Origin: Acidovorax sp.
GTDB taxonomy: Bacteria; Pseudomonadota; Gammaproteobacteria; Burkholderiales; Burkholderiaceae_C
Direction of reading: 5' to 3'
Length of the DNA: 64,000 nt
NCBI GenBank assembly: GCA_030692685.1
Contig: JAUXZO010000091.1
Coordinates: forward strand, 1-64,000
Shown here: in pieces, positions 45,062-52,693 of the stretch
How positions within the stretch are numbered: the stretch's first letter is position 1
Layout: every line of letters begins with the position of its first letter
Notes under the pieces: generated by a model
Databases searched by the model: none
Told to the model about the DNA's origin: nothing
The model's input: only the letters and a program-made list of their open reading frames with translations
Position numbers and translations under genes: made by a program

Positions 45062-46357
45062 GTGAGCGCGCCCACCCTGCCCGACCGCGATGCCCTGCAC
45101 CGCACCATCGACTCGGTGTGGCGCATCGAGGCCGCGCGCATCATCGCCAGCGTGGCGCGCATGACACGCGACGTGGGCCGGGCCGAAGAACTGGCGCAAG
45201 ACGCGCTGGTGGCCGCGCTGGAGCATTGGCCCGCCACTGGCCTGCCCGCCAACCCGGCCGCATGGCTGATGACCACGGCCAAGCGCCGCGCCATCGACCA
45301 CCTGCGCCAGCGGGCACTGCACCAGCGCGAAAACGAGGCGCTGGGGCAGGATCTGGACGCGCTGCAAGCCCAGTACGCCCCCGACGTGGTGGACACCCTC
45401 ATGGATGCGCAGCAGGACGACATCGGCGACGACCTGCTGCGCCTCATCTTCACGGCCTGCCACCCGGTGCTGCCCACCGAGGCACGCGTGGCCCTCACGC
45501 TGCGGCTGCTGGGCGGCTTGTCCACGGCAGAAATAGCGCGCGCTTTTTTGGTGCCCGAGCCCACCATTGCCCAGCGCATCGTGCGTGCCAAACGCAGCCT
45601 GTCGGCCGCCCACGTGCCATTTGAAGTGCCGGGTGCTGCCGAGCGTGCCCCGCGCCTGGGCTCGGTGCTGGAGGTGATCTACCTCATCTTCAACGAAGGC
45701 TACGCCGCCACGGCAGGCGACGACTGGATGCGCCCCGCGCTGTGTGGCGAGGCGCAGCGCCTGGTGCGTGTGCTGGCCAGCCTGGCGCCCGATGAGCCCG
45801 AGGTGCAGGGCTTGGTCGCGCTGCTGGAGATTCAGGCCTCGCGCCTGCCCGCACGCACCAACACGCAGGGCCAGCCCGTGCTGCTGATGGACCAGGACCG
45901 CGCACGGTGGGACCCCCTGCTGGTGCGCAGAGGGCTGGCCGCGCTTGACCAGGCCGAGCAGCTGGCCCGTGCGGGCCACGCATGGGGGCCGTATGCGCTG
46001 CAGGGCGCAATTGCCGCCTGCCATGCGCGCGCAAGGCGGGCGGAGGACACCGACTGGCACCACATCGTTGCGCTGTATGACGCCCTGCTGCAGGTGGCAC
46101 CCTCCCCCGTGGTGGCGCTGAACCGCGCCGTGGCGGTGGGCATGGCGCTGGGGCCTGCGGCAGCGCTGGCGTTGGTTGATGCACTGGCCGCAGAACCCAG
46201 CCTGCGCCACTACCACTGGCTGCCCAGCGTGCGCGGAGACCTGTTGGCCAAGCTGGGGCGCCAGCCCGAGGCGCGGGCTGAGTTTGAACGCGCCGCCAGC
46301 CTGACGCGCAACATGCCGGAAAAGGCGCTGCTGCTGGCGCGTGCGTGCGAGGAATGA
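45062..46357 (+). CDS. RNA polymerase sigma factor, ECF42-like with C-terminal helical extension
   Basis: A 431-residue sigma factor. Sigma region 2 is at about residues 10-85 (IASVARMTRDVGRAEELAQD, AAWLMTTAKRRAIDHLR). Region 4 is at about 130-190 (LTLRLLGGLSTAEIARAFLV, then EPTIAQRIVRAKR). A long C-terminal helical TPR-like domain (about 200-430, with LIFNEGY and LNRAVAVGMALG) is the mark of ECF42. There is no anti-sigma gene; in this group the extension is thought to control activity. The start is a GTG. It is the last gene of the DGPF-SRPBCC-VOC operon. Confidence 0.92.
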   Translation: MSAPTLPDRDALHRTIDSVWRIEAARIIASVARMTRDVGRAEELAQDALVAALEHWPATGLPANPAAWLMTTAKRRAIDHLRQRALHQRENEALGQDLDALQAQYAPDVVDTLMDAQQDDIGDDLLRLIFTACHPVLPTEARVALTLRLLGGLSTAEIARAFLVPEPTIAQRIVRAKRSLSAAHVPFEVPGAAERAPRLGSVLEVIYLIFNEGYAATAGDDWMRPALCGEAQRLVRVLASLAPDEPEVQGLVALLEIQASRLPARTNTQGQPVLLMDQDRARWDPLLVRRGLAALDQAEQLARAGHAWGPYALQGAIAACHARARRAEDTDWHHIVALYDALLQVAPSPVVALNRAVAVGMALGPAAALALVDALAAEPSLRHYHWLPSVRGDLLAKLGRQPEARAEFERAASLTRNMPEKALLLARACEE

Positions 46358-46403
46358 AATGAATCCCCGCCTGCCGGTCGCTTTGCACCTGGGCTGGGCA
46401 GAT

Positions 46404-46880
46404 TCAGCGCCGTTTGTGTCTTTTGACCTTCTGACCCTGCGGCACGGCCGTCTTGGGCGCCAGGCCCAGCGCCGCGCGCGCCAGGGTATCGGCTGCGCCA
46501 TTGCGGTGGCGGGGCACCCACTGCAGGTCGATGTGCGCAAACTGCTGCAGTGCGCTGCGCGCCTCGTCAAACAGCGGCGCCAGCCGCGCAATGGGCGCGA
46601 CAGCGTGGGGCCCCAGCTGCGCTACCAACACGCTGCTGTCGCTGATGACACGCACGGTGGTGGACTTTGCAACCACCTGCTGCGCAAGCCATTGCAGGGC
46701 CGCAAGCAGCGCGCGCAGCTCGGCCTCGTTGTTGCAGCCGGTAAAAGTGGTGGCTTCTGAAATGTGGTGCTGCGTGACGCCATCAGGCGAGACCAGCACC
46801 GCGCCCAGGCCCATGCGCCCGGGGTTGGGCACGGCGCTGCCGTCGCAATAGACCACCCAGTGGGCGGTGTCCGGGATCAC
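46404..46880 (-). CDS. RNase HI-like protein
   Basis: A 158-residue RNase H-fold protein that would cleave RNA in RNA-DNA hybrids. Carboxylate residues are in VVYCDGSAVPNPG, NNEAELRALLAAL, ISDSSVLVAQL and RHRNGAADTLAR. This matches the single-domain RNase HI variants rather than canonical RnhA. A basic tail (KVKRHKRR) ends the protein. The start codon is GTG at 46880. It lies 14 bp after the DUF3297 gene, on the same strand. Confidence 0.88.
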   Translation of the reverse strand: MIPDTAHWVVYCDGSAVPNPGRMGLGAVLVSPDGVTQHHISEATTFTGCNNEAELRALLAALQWLAQQVVAKSTTVRVISDSSVLVAQLGPHAVAPIARLAPLFDEARSALQQFAHIDLQWVPRHRNGAADTLARAALGLAPKTAVPQGQKVKRHKRR

Positions 46881-46894
46881 GTGCGCAGTCGGGC

Positions 46895-47164
46895 TTATTT
46901 GTAAAACGCTTCGACCTTGCCCTTGAGCTTGATCATCAGCGGCTGGCCCTTGCGGTCCACGGTTTTGCCTTCAGGCACCTTCACCCAGCCTTCGCTGACG
47001 CAGTATTCCTCGACATCGGTGCGGTCCTTGCCGTTAAAGCGGATGCCGATGTCGTGCTGGAAGACCTCGGCCACGTGGTGCGGGCTGCGGGGGTCTACCG
47101 ACAGGTGGTCCGGCAGGGGTGGCGGGTTGGTGGTTGAGGAGGATGTGGTGGTGGCGTCGGTCAT
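46895..47164 (-). CDS. DUF3297 family protein
   Basis: An 89-residue small protein. The N-terminal 20 residues are Ser/Thr/Pro-rich. The core LPDHLSVDPRSPHHVAEVF and the following DIGIRFNGKDRTDVEEYC and GWVKVPEGKTVDRKGQP are the family signature. Its function is unknown. It is probably co-transcribed with the RNase H gene downstream. Confidence 0.9.
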   Translation of the reverse strand: MTDATTTSSSTTNPPPLPDHLSVDPRSPHHVAEVFQHDIGIRFNGKDRTDVEEYCVSEGWVKVPEGKTVDRKGQPLMIKLKGKVEAFYK

Positions 47165-47272
47165 GCGAAGGGCTCTGGGTCAGACAAGCAGGAGAAGAAA
47201 CGAAACAAAAAACTGAAAGCGCGGATTCTCCGGGATTTGCTCCCGCAGCAATTCGCCATACCTCTATCGCCC

Positions 47273-47854
47273 CTATCGACCCAGGGGCGCCACACCGATC
47301 AGCCAGGCATGCGCCCAGAACGCAAAGACCAGCCACGCCACGGCTCCCACCACCACGGCCACGCCCGTGCCTGCAGCCGTTCCGGGCGCGTACACGGTGT
47401 TCTGCGCGCGGTCGCGCTGGCGCGCAGCGCGAAAGCTCAGCACCGCCCACAGCAAGAAGCTGCCAAACAGAACCACGTCGGCCAGGTTGCCGTTGGACAA
47501 CAAATGCGCCAGCGCCCACACCTTCACCCCCAGCACCATGGGGTGGTGCAGCCGGGCCTTGATGGCGTTGCGCGGCACGTAGGTGGCGGCCAGCAGGATG
47601 AACGCAATCAACGTCAGCAGCGCCGCAGCGTGCCGCATGCCGATGGGCGGCACCCACAGCACCACCGGCTGCTGCCGCGCCAGGCCATAGCCCCAGATGA
47701 TGAGCACCAGCCCCACGGCAGATACCACCGAATACAGCCCCTTCCACGGCATCTCGCCCCACCGCGCCAACGTCTGCGTGCGCCAGCCATTGGCCACGAT
47801 GCGTACCGAGTGCACGCCCAGAAACAGCACCAATCCTAGAACGAGGAACAACAT
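47273..47854 (-). CDS. NnrU family membrane protein
   Basis: A 193-residue integral membrane protein with five or six helices. The conserved start MLFLVLGLVLFLGVHSVRIV and the motif RHPMVLG-like LHHPMVLGVKVWALAHLLSN identify the NnrU/isoprenylcysteine-methyltransferase-like family (relatives take part in nitrite/nitric oxide reduction or carotenoid isomerisation). The start at 47854 follows AAAGGTTTTGCC; an ATG at 47869 is an alternative. Confidence 0.88.
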   Translation of the reverse strand: MLFLVLGLVLFLGVHSVRIVANGWRTQTLARWGEMPWKGLYSVVSAVGLVLIIWGYGLARQQPVVLWVPPIGMRHAAALLTLIAFILLAATYVPRNAIKARLHHPMVLGVKVWALAHLLSNGNLADVVLFGSFLLWAVLSFRAARQRDRAQNTVYAPGTAAGTGVAVVVGAVAWLVFAFWAHAWLIGVAPLGR

Positions 47855-47974
47855 GGCAAAACCTTTCATCGGGGGTCGTGATGTGCGTATTTTTATGGCA
47901 GCTGCTCTACAGGTCCGCCTACACAGTGCCAGCCGCGAGTATGCCGGGATTCTGTAGAAAATACGAGTCAAAAG

Positions 47975-48020
47975 CGCCGCTAGCGCTTATCCATCAAGCG
48001 CTAGCAGCTATTAATTTGGT
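47975..48020. repeat. Intergenic palindrome copy 8
   Basis: Core TAGCGCTT-N7-AAGCGCTA at 47981-48003 with flanks AAGCGCCGC and GCAGCTATTAATTTGG. Confidence 0.85.
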
Positions 48021-48068
48021 AGTAAATGACGCTGCCTTTGGGCTCTGGGCTCTGGGGGCTGTGCCCCC

Positions 48069-48704
48069 TCACACCATCGCAACCGTCGCAACCCCCGATG
48101 TCGCATGCTGGGCCAAAAGCGCCCCTACCTTGGGCTTGGCGCAGCGCTGCAGCGTTTGCAGCAGCGCGTAGCTGGGTTCGGCCACGCGCCACAACGTGCG
48201 CAGGTCGTGCTGCATGCGCGCCAGCAGCGCGGCGGCCATCTCGGCATCGGCCAGCGCCCGGTGGGCTTGGCCCGTGCGCGGCAAGCCGTGAAAGTCCACC
48301 AGCGTCCCCAGCTTGTGGCTGGGCGCCTGCGGGTACAGCCGCCGCGACAGCAGCACCGTGCACGCAAACGGCTGCTGCGCAGGCAGCCCCGCCAAGGCCA
48401 GCTCGGCCTGCCAGAACTTGCTGTCAAACGACGCGTTGTGCGCCACCATGGGCGCGTTGCCCACAAAACGCGCGGCGTCTTGCATCACCCCCGCCGCATC
48501 GGGCGCGGCGTTCACCATGGCGTTGGTGATGCCCGTCAGTTGCGTGATGAAAGACGGTATCCACGCCCCGGTGTTCATGAGACTCTGGAACCTGTCCACC
48601 ACCTGGCCTTTTTCGAGCAGTACGATGGCCACCTCAGTGGCACGTGCGCCCTGGCCGGGCGAGATGCCGGTGGTTTCAAAGTCGATGACGGCGATGGGGG
48701 GCAT
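48069..48704 (-). CDS. 3'-5' exonuclease, DnaQ/DEDDh family
   Basis: A 211-residue cytosolic exonuclease related to the DNA polymerase III epsilon proofreading domain. Exo I is AVIDFETTGISP (Asp, Glu), Exo II VAHNASFDSKFW (Asp) and Exo III HRALADAEMAAALL (His, Asp), so all four catalytic residues are visible. The start at 48704 was set from the first strand MPPIAVIDFETTG; the frame upstream shows no similarity. It is not fused to a polymerase or helicase, so the role (repair or RNA/DNA trimming) is unspecified. Confidence 0.9.
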   Translation of the reverse strand: MPPIAVIDFETTGISPGQGARATEVAIVLLEKGQVVDRFQSLMNTGAWIPSFITQLTGITNAMVNAAPDAAGVMQDAARFVGNAPMVAHNASFDSKFWQAELALAGLPAQQPFACTVLLSRRLYPQAPSHKLGTLVDFHGLPRTGQAHRALADAEMAAALLARMQHDLRTLWRVAEPSYALLQTLQRCAKPKVGALLAQHATSGVATVAMV

Positions 48705-48918
48705 GGGGACTTGGACGCGAAAAAGAAGGATTGTGCCGCCGCGCTCGTCTGGGGTTCCGCCAGCATGAATACGTGTCCTAAACTGCCCCACCCATTTTCT
48801 GAATGGATGGATAGATGGAGTGGGCACGCGGTGCCAGTGAATACAAAGAGGTCCTGGCAGCTCGCACCGCGAAGCGCTTGCCGCCGCTACCCCCGCGCAG
48901 CAAGCGCTGGCGCAGCAG

Positions 48919-49770
48919 TTGCGCCAGAATGTCACCACCATTGCAGCGAAGGAGCACAACGTTCAGCAACCTGTGGCGCTGGAGGCCGCAGCGAATTACC
49001 TGGAGGCGGAGCTGGTGTCGTATGGCTACCAGGTCCGGCTCCAAGAGTTTGTAGCGTCGGGTGTGAAGGTGCGCAATCTGGAGGTCACCATCCCCAGCCA
49101 AAACGCCCCCGGACAGCGGGTGATTGTGGTGGGCGCCCATTACGATTCGGCCCACGAAACGCCGGGTGCCAACGACAACGCCACGGGCACTGCCGCAGTG
49201 CTGGCGCTGGCCAAGAAACTCAAGGCTCTGGGCGCCACGGCACAGTCGGATGTGATGTTGGTGCTGTACACGAACGAAGAGCCGCCCTATTTCAAAACCC
49301 CGCTGATGGGCAGCCGCGTGCACGCGCAGGCGTTGAAGGCGCGGGGCGTGCCCGTGACGGCCATGCTGTCGCTGGAGACCATGGGCTACTTTTCAGACGA
49401 TGCCGGGTCACAAAAGTACCCGTGGCCCCTGAATCAGTTCTACCCCACGCAGGGTGACTTTATTGCGTTTGTGGCCACCACCGCCGACCTGGGGCCGGTG
49501 CGCACGGGGGTTCGGTCATTCCGGTCCCACAGTGCATTTCCGTCGGAGGTTATTGCGGCGCCTCGGTTCATACCAGGGGTGGACTATTCAGACCACGCGG
49601 CCTACATCGACGCAGGCTATCCCGCGTTGATGGTGACGGATACGGCACCCTACCGGTATCCGCACTATCACACTGCCCAGGACACGCCCGACAAGGTCGA
49701 CTTCGACCGGCTGGCCCGCGTAGTTCAGGGGTTGGAGGCGGTGGTACGCGATCTGGCGCTGCAGCCTTAA
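48919..49770 (+). CDS. M28-family zinc aminopeptidase lacking a signal peptide
   Basis: A di-zinc peptidase domain of about 284 residues. Ligands and catalytic residues are in VGAHYDSAHET (His, Asp), PGANDNATGT (Asp), YTNEEPPYF (Glu pair) and YRYPHYHTAQDTPDKVDFD (His). The homologous reading frame is open from 48841 and includes LAAATPAQQALAQQLRQ, usual just after a signal peptide, but no ATG or hydrophobic leader exists before the upstream stop at 48838-48840. The TTG at 48919 is therefore a guess. The gene may be 5'-truncated or start at a non-standard codon. Relatives act in the periplasm or outside the cell. Confidence 0.8.
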   Translation: MRQNVTTIAAKEHNVQQPVALEAAANYLEAELVSYGYQVRLQEFVASGVKVRNLEVTIPSQNAPGQRVIVVGAHYDSAHETPGANDNATGTAAVLALAKKLKALGATAQSDVMLVLYTNEEPPYFKTPLMGSRVHAQALKARGVPVTAMLSLETMGYFSDDAGSQKYPWPLNQFYPTQGDFIAFVATTADLGPVRTGVRSFRSHSAFPSEVIAAPRFIPGVDYSDHAAYIDAGYPALMVTDTAPYRYPHYHTAQDTPDKVDFDRLARVVQGLEAVVRDLALQP

Positions 49771-49816
49771 CGCCTCAAAACATGGGCGGGCAGGGTGAGC
49801 CATAGCGCGCTGGCGC

Positions 49817-51082
49817 TCAATGCCCTTGAGCGCGTGGATGCTCCATAAAAAACCGCAGCATCTCCTGGGTGGCGCCCACACCGCGCGGGTCGGTGTGGCT
49901 GCCGCCCGCGTGCCCGCCGGCCCACGCATGCCCCGCGCCCTGCAGCACCCAGTGCTCGGCCACGACCTGGCCGGGCGATGCCTTGGCCGCAGAGGCGCTG
50001 CCCGCCAGCGAATACACCGTGCGGGTATAGCCCTGCCCGCTGGCCGACTTGCCCTGTTGCACGGCCTTCACGGTGGCTGGTTCGCCGCCGGGGGCGGTGG
50101 CCCGTGCGCTGAGCGCGGCCTGGATCAATTGCTCGCCGTTGTGGGCGTGCACCGTGGGGTCGGCATCGCCATGGAACACGATGGTGGGTGGGGGTGGTAG
50201 CGCGGTTGCGTCAGCAGTGTGGGCGGTGGCCCCCGGTTTGGCGCCATTCTTCATCGCCGACAACGCGCCCATCACGTTGTGCGCAGCCCCTGCTTGCAGC
50301 CCAGAGTGCACGCCCACCGCAGCAAACACATCGGGGTATTCGCGCCCCAGCAGTGCAGCCATGGCGCCGCCCGCCGACAGGCCCGCCACGTACACGCGCT
50401 GCGCATCCACGTGGTGGCGCGCCATCACGTCCTGCACCATGGCCACCAGCATTGCGGGCTCGCCGCCGCCCCGGTGCTGGTCGCCGGGGCGAAACCAGTT
50501 CCAGCAGCCGTTGGGGTTGGCGCTGTGGGGCTGTTCGGGGTACAGCACCAGGGCGTTGGCCGGTGCGGCGGCCGCGTTCATGCCGGTGCCGGTGGCAAAG
50601 TCCTCGGGGTTCTGCGTGCAGCCGTGCAGCATCAGCACCAAGGGCATGGGTGATCCTGCGGCAGCGCCCGGGGGTACGTACAGGTGGTAGTGGTGTTGGT
50701 GCCGTGCACCCGCGTGGGTGAAGGCGATGCGCGTAAAGCTGCCGGGCGGTTCTGCCTGTGGGTGGGGGGCGGCTGCGGTTGTGGCCGCGCCCTGGGCGGC
50801 TTTTGGGGGCGCACTGGAGCTGTTGCGGTCGACGACCACCACGTCTTCGACATCGGCCTGGCTGCCGGGGCGGCGCCACAGTGGGGCGTTGGCAGAGGCG
50901 GGCTTTGGGGGGGCGCCGGGCAGGGCGGTACCCGCGCTGGCGGGTGCGGGCGGGCTGCTGTGTCGTGTCACGGCTGTACCCAGTGCCTGCTGCAGGGTCC
51001 GCGTCGCATCGGCCAGGTGGCCGCTGCGCACCAACTGGGTGGCTTCGCCCATCAGTTGTTTGAGGTTAATGTTCCAGTCCAT
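49817..51082 (-). CDS. PHB depolymerase-family esterase
   Basis: A 421-residue alpha/beta hydrolase of the Esterase_phb family. The nucleophile is in GLSAGGAMAALLG (Ser), with Asp in FHGDADPTVHAHN and His in QGAGHAWAGGH. The oxyanion region is VLMLHGCTQNPEDFA, and the sequence ends EMLRFFMEHP. Extracellular family members hydrolyse polyhydroxybutyrate. Here the N-terminus MDWNINLKQLMGEATQLVRS has no signal peptide but a helical repeat and a Pro/Ala linker, so it may work inside the cell. CAAGGAGTCCCC precedes the ATG. A ribbon-helix-helix gene precedes it. Confidence 0.9.
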   Translation of the reverse strand: MDWNINLKQLMGEATQLVRSGHLADATRTLQQALGTAVTRHSSPPAPASAGTALPGAPPKPASANAPLWRRPGSQADVEDVVVVDRNSSSAPPKAAQGAATTAAAPHPQAEPPGSFTRIAFTHAGARHQHHYHLYVPPGAAAGSPMPLVLMLHGCTQNPEDFATGTGMNAAAAPANALVLYPEQPHSANPNGCWNWFRPGDQHRGGGEPAMLVAMVQDVMARHHVDAQRVYVAGLSAGGAMAALLGREYPDVFAAVGVHSGLQAGAAHNVMGALSAMKNGAKPGATAHTADATALPPPPTIVFHGDADPTVHAHNGEQLIQAALSARATAPGGEPATVKAVQQGKSASGQGYTRTVYSLAGSASAAKASPGQVVAEHWVLQGAGHAWAGGHAGGSHTDPRGVGATQEMLRFFMEHPRAQGH

Positions 51083-51147
51083 GGGGACTCCTTGGTTGTG
51101 GGCGCGCACGCCGGTGGCCCGCTGTGGGCCGTGTAGTAGGGATTCAC

Positions 51148-51570
51148 TCAGTGCATGCGCCCCGCCAGCGCGGTTTTGACCTCGGCACTGGCATGGAACG
51201 CGCCCAGCACCGTCACCGAAGCAATGGTGGCCTGCGCCAATGCGGGCGGCACGTCGTCGTCGATGCTGGCCAGGCCCAGTACCCGGATCTCCAGCGCCTG
51301 GCCGGCCGCCTGCACGGCCTCCAGCTCGGCCCGGCCAAAACGCTGCAACCCCAGCACAAGCATCTTGCGGGCCACCACCTGGCGAACGGCGTCGTTCTGC
51401 GCGGTCAGCTGGTTGCGGATGGCGGTGCGGATGAAATCGGTGCGGTTGGCGTAAAAGCCTTCGGACACCAGCAGGTCGATGTGCCCCAGGTCGACAAAAC
51501 CCAGGTTGATGGTGACTTTTTCAGACTCGGGCACCTTGCTTCGAGAGGCGATAGGGACGATATTGCTCAT
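51148..51570 (-). CDS. CopG-like ribbon-helix-helix regulator
   Basis: A 140-residue protein with an RHH fold near residues 15-55: the beta strand KVTINLGFVDLGHIDLLV, then GFYANRTDFIRTAIRNQL. The rest forms a helical/beta ligand domain resembling small-ligand RHH regulators. It starts at ATG 51570 and is followed on the same strand by the PHB depolymerase 65 bp later. Repeated GGATGT elements upstream suggest autoregulation. Its ligand is unknown. Confidence 0.78.
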   Translation of the reverse strand: MSNIVPIASRSKVPESEKVTINLGFVDLGHIDLLVSEGFYANRTDFIRTAIRNQLTAQNDAVRQVVARKMLVLGLQRFGRAELEAVQAAGQALEIRVLGLASIDDDVPPALAQATIASVTVLGAFHASAEVKTALAGRMH

Positions 51571-51585
51571 CACAGAACTCCAAAA

Positions 51586-51623
51586 ACATCCATGTGGATG
51601 GTGTATGGATGTCAATTGGATGT
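51586..51623 (-). promoter_or_regulatory. Repeated GGATGT operator of the RHH regulator
   Basis: GGATGG at 51596, GGATGT at 51607 and GGATGT at 51618 are spaced exactly 11 bp apart, and one inverted copy ACATCC lies at 51586. RHH dimers usually bind such short sites arrayed once per helical turn. The array lies 16-53 bp upstream of the RHH start codon. Confidence 0.6.
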
Positions 51624-51650
51624 TTATTGCGAATTTTCAAGAGGCCGGCA

Positions 51651-51694
51651 AGAGAATGACCAGAGAAGGACAAGATAAGGACAAGAGAACGACA
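51651..51694. repeat. Tandem 11-bp purine-rich repeat
   Basis: Four consecutive units AGAGAATGACC, AGAGAAGGACA, AGATAAGGACA and AGAGAACGACA, followed by a diverged fifth (AAGAAAAAGAG). It lies in the non-coding gap between the RHH gene and the flavoprotein gene. Confidence 0.7.
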
Positions 51695-51716
51695 AAGAAA
51701 AAGAGCCCGTAGGCTC
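51694..51716 (-). terminator. Weak terminator-like hairpin
   Basis: On the reverse strand GAGCC-TACG-GGCTC is followed by a T-rich run (CTTTTTCTTT). The stem has only five pairs. It would terminate transcripts arriving from the flavoprotein gene about 190 bp upstream. Confidence 0.45.
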
Positions 51717-51744
51717 CTGTTTCGAATGCATGCTATTAAATATG

Positions 51745-51785
51745 TAGCTATCAGCGCATGCTGAATAAGCGCAAGATGCCAATTT
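51745..51785. repeat. Intergenic palindrome copy 9 (degenerate)
   Basis: CAGCGCATGCTGAATAAGCG followed by CA at 51752-51773, with the conserved flanks TATGTAGCTAT and AGATGCCAATTT. One arm carries substitutions. Confidence 0.7.
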
Positions 51786-51901
51786 CCCTCGATTTTTCAG
51801 CCACATGTGGCCTGAGGCGGGGCTCGGCAGCTGCTCCAAGTTGGCGCGTGCAGGTCATGCATCCGGGCGCGCCAACTTTGCGAGGCACCGTCCTGATTGC
51901 C

Positions 51902-52405
51902 TCAAGACAAGGTCAGCTCTTTGTGCTCACCAAGGTCGCGCGGTTGCTCGCCCTTGATGGCGGTCTTGGCCATCTTGAAGATCTGCACCATCTTGCTTTC
52001 GTCCACATCCCAATACTCGGCATGGCGGATGCGCACGACCAGCAGCGCAAGATCCGGGTCGGACACACCGCCCGGGAACCACGCTTTGGCCATGGGCGAC
52101 CACAGCGCTTCCTTCTGGCCACGGTCGTCCACAAAACGGGCCTGACCCGACAGCGAAACATAGCTGTCGTCGTCCGGATTGGCGTAAGACACGTTGACCT
52201 CTCCATCGGTTAGCAAGCGTTCGTACAGCTCGCCGGATTTGGAGATAAAAAAGTACAACTCACTTTGCTCGTCAAATTTGCGGTTCTGCGTGGTGAGCGG
52301 GTGTGCATGGAGCATGCCGGTCGACGTGCGGTGAGTCAGCATCCCAAAACGGATGTCCTTGATGAGTTTCCAAAGGGTTTCGTGGGCGGCGGTGTCGTGT
52401 TGCAT
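51902..52405 (-). CDS. Pyridoxamine 5'-phosphate oxidase-like flavoprotein (general stress protein type)
   Basis: A 167-residue split-barrel flavin-binding protein. The domain runs from LIKDIRFGMLTHRTSTGMLH (FMN-binding strand) through ELYFFISKSGELYERLL and VNVSYANPDDDSYVSLSGQA to PDLALLVVRIRHAEYWDVDE. It resembles the bacterial general-stress FMN proteins rather than PdxH. GGAGCCCTC precedes the ATG at 52405. It stands alone. Confidence 0.9.
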   Translation of the reverse strand: MQHDTAAHETLWKLIKDIRFGMLTHRTSTGMLHAHPLTTQNRKFDEQSELYFFISKSGELYERLLTDGEVNVSYANPDDDSYVSLSGQARFVDDRGQKEALWSPMAKAWFPGGVSDPDLALLVVRIRHAEYWDVDESKMVQIFKMAKTAIKGEQPRDLGEHKELTLS

Positions 52406-52527
52406 GAGGGCTCCAGTGAAAGGGACTATCGCTTCACTGTAGGTTGCAACCGCAGGGGGCAGCGTCGTCCCCGAGGCCGGATTGGCGTGGGGAGATGTCT
52501 GACAAAGGCTCCGGCGACTTGGAGCGC

Positions 52528-52693
52528 TAGGGATGTCCTGCATAACCCTCGCGAGGGTGGTAGTGCAGATTGCGATGGGCCGCAAGGCGTCTTTTCTTGC
52601 CAATAGCCGTGCTATTGGCAAGAAAAGCAACGCAGCGAACCGCCCGAGCCCGCGCTATCACAGACCGCAGGGAGTTATGCAGGACGTCCCTAG
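52528..52693. mobile_element. MITE-like palindromic element with CTAG ends
   Basis: Terminal inverted repeats CTAGGGATGTCCTGCATAAC (52528-52547) and GTTATGCAGGACGTCCCTAG (52674-52693) match at 19 of 20 positions. Inside, CTTTTCTTGCCAATAGC and its exact complement form a 17-bp hairpin around CGT (52591-52627). The two halves are imperfectly symmetrical throughout. The 166-bp size, lack of a gene and CTAG (a YTAR-type target) at both ends fit a non-autonomous relative of an IS5-type element. Its right edge supplies the stop codon of the HEPN gene. Confidence 0.7.
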
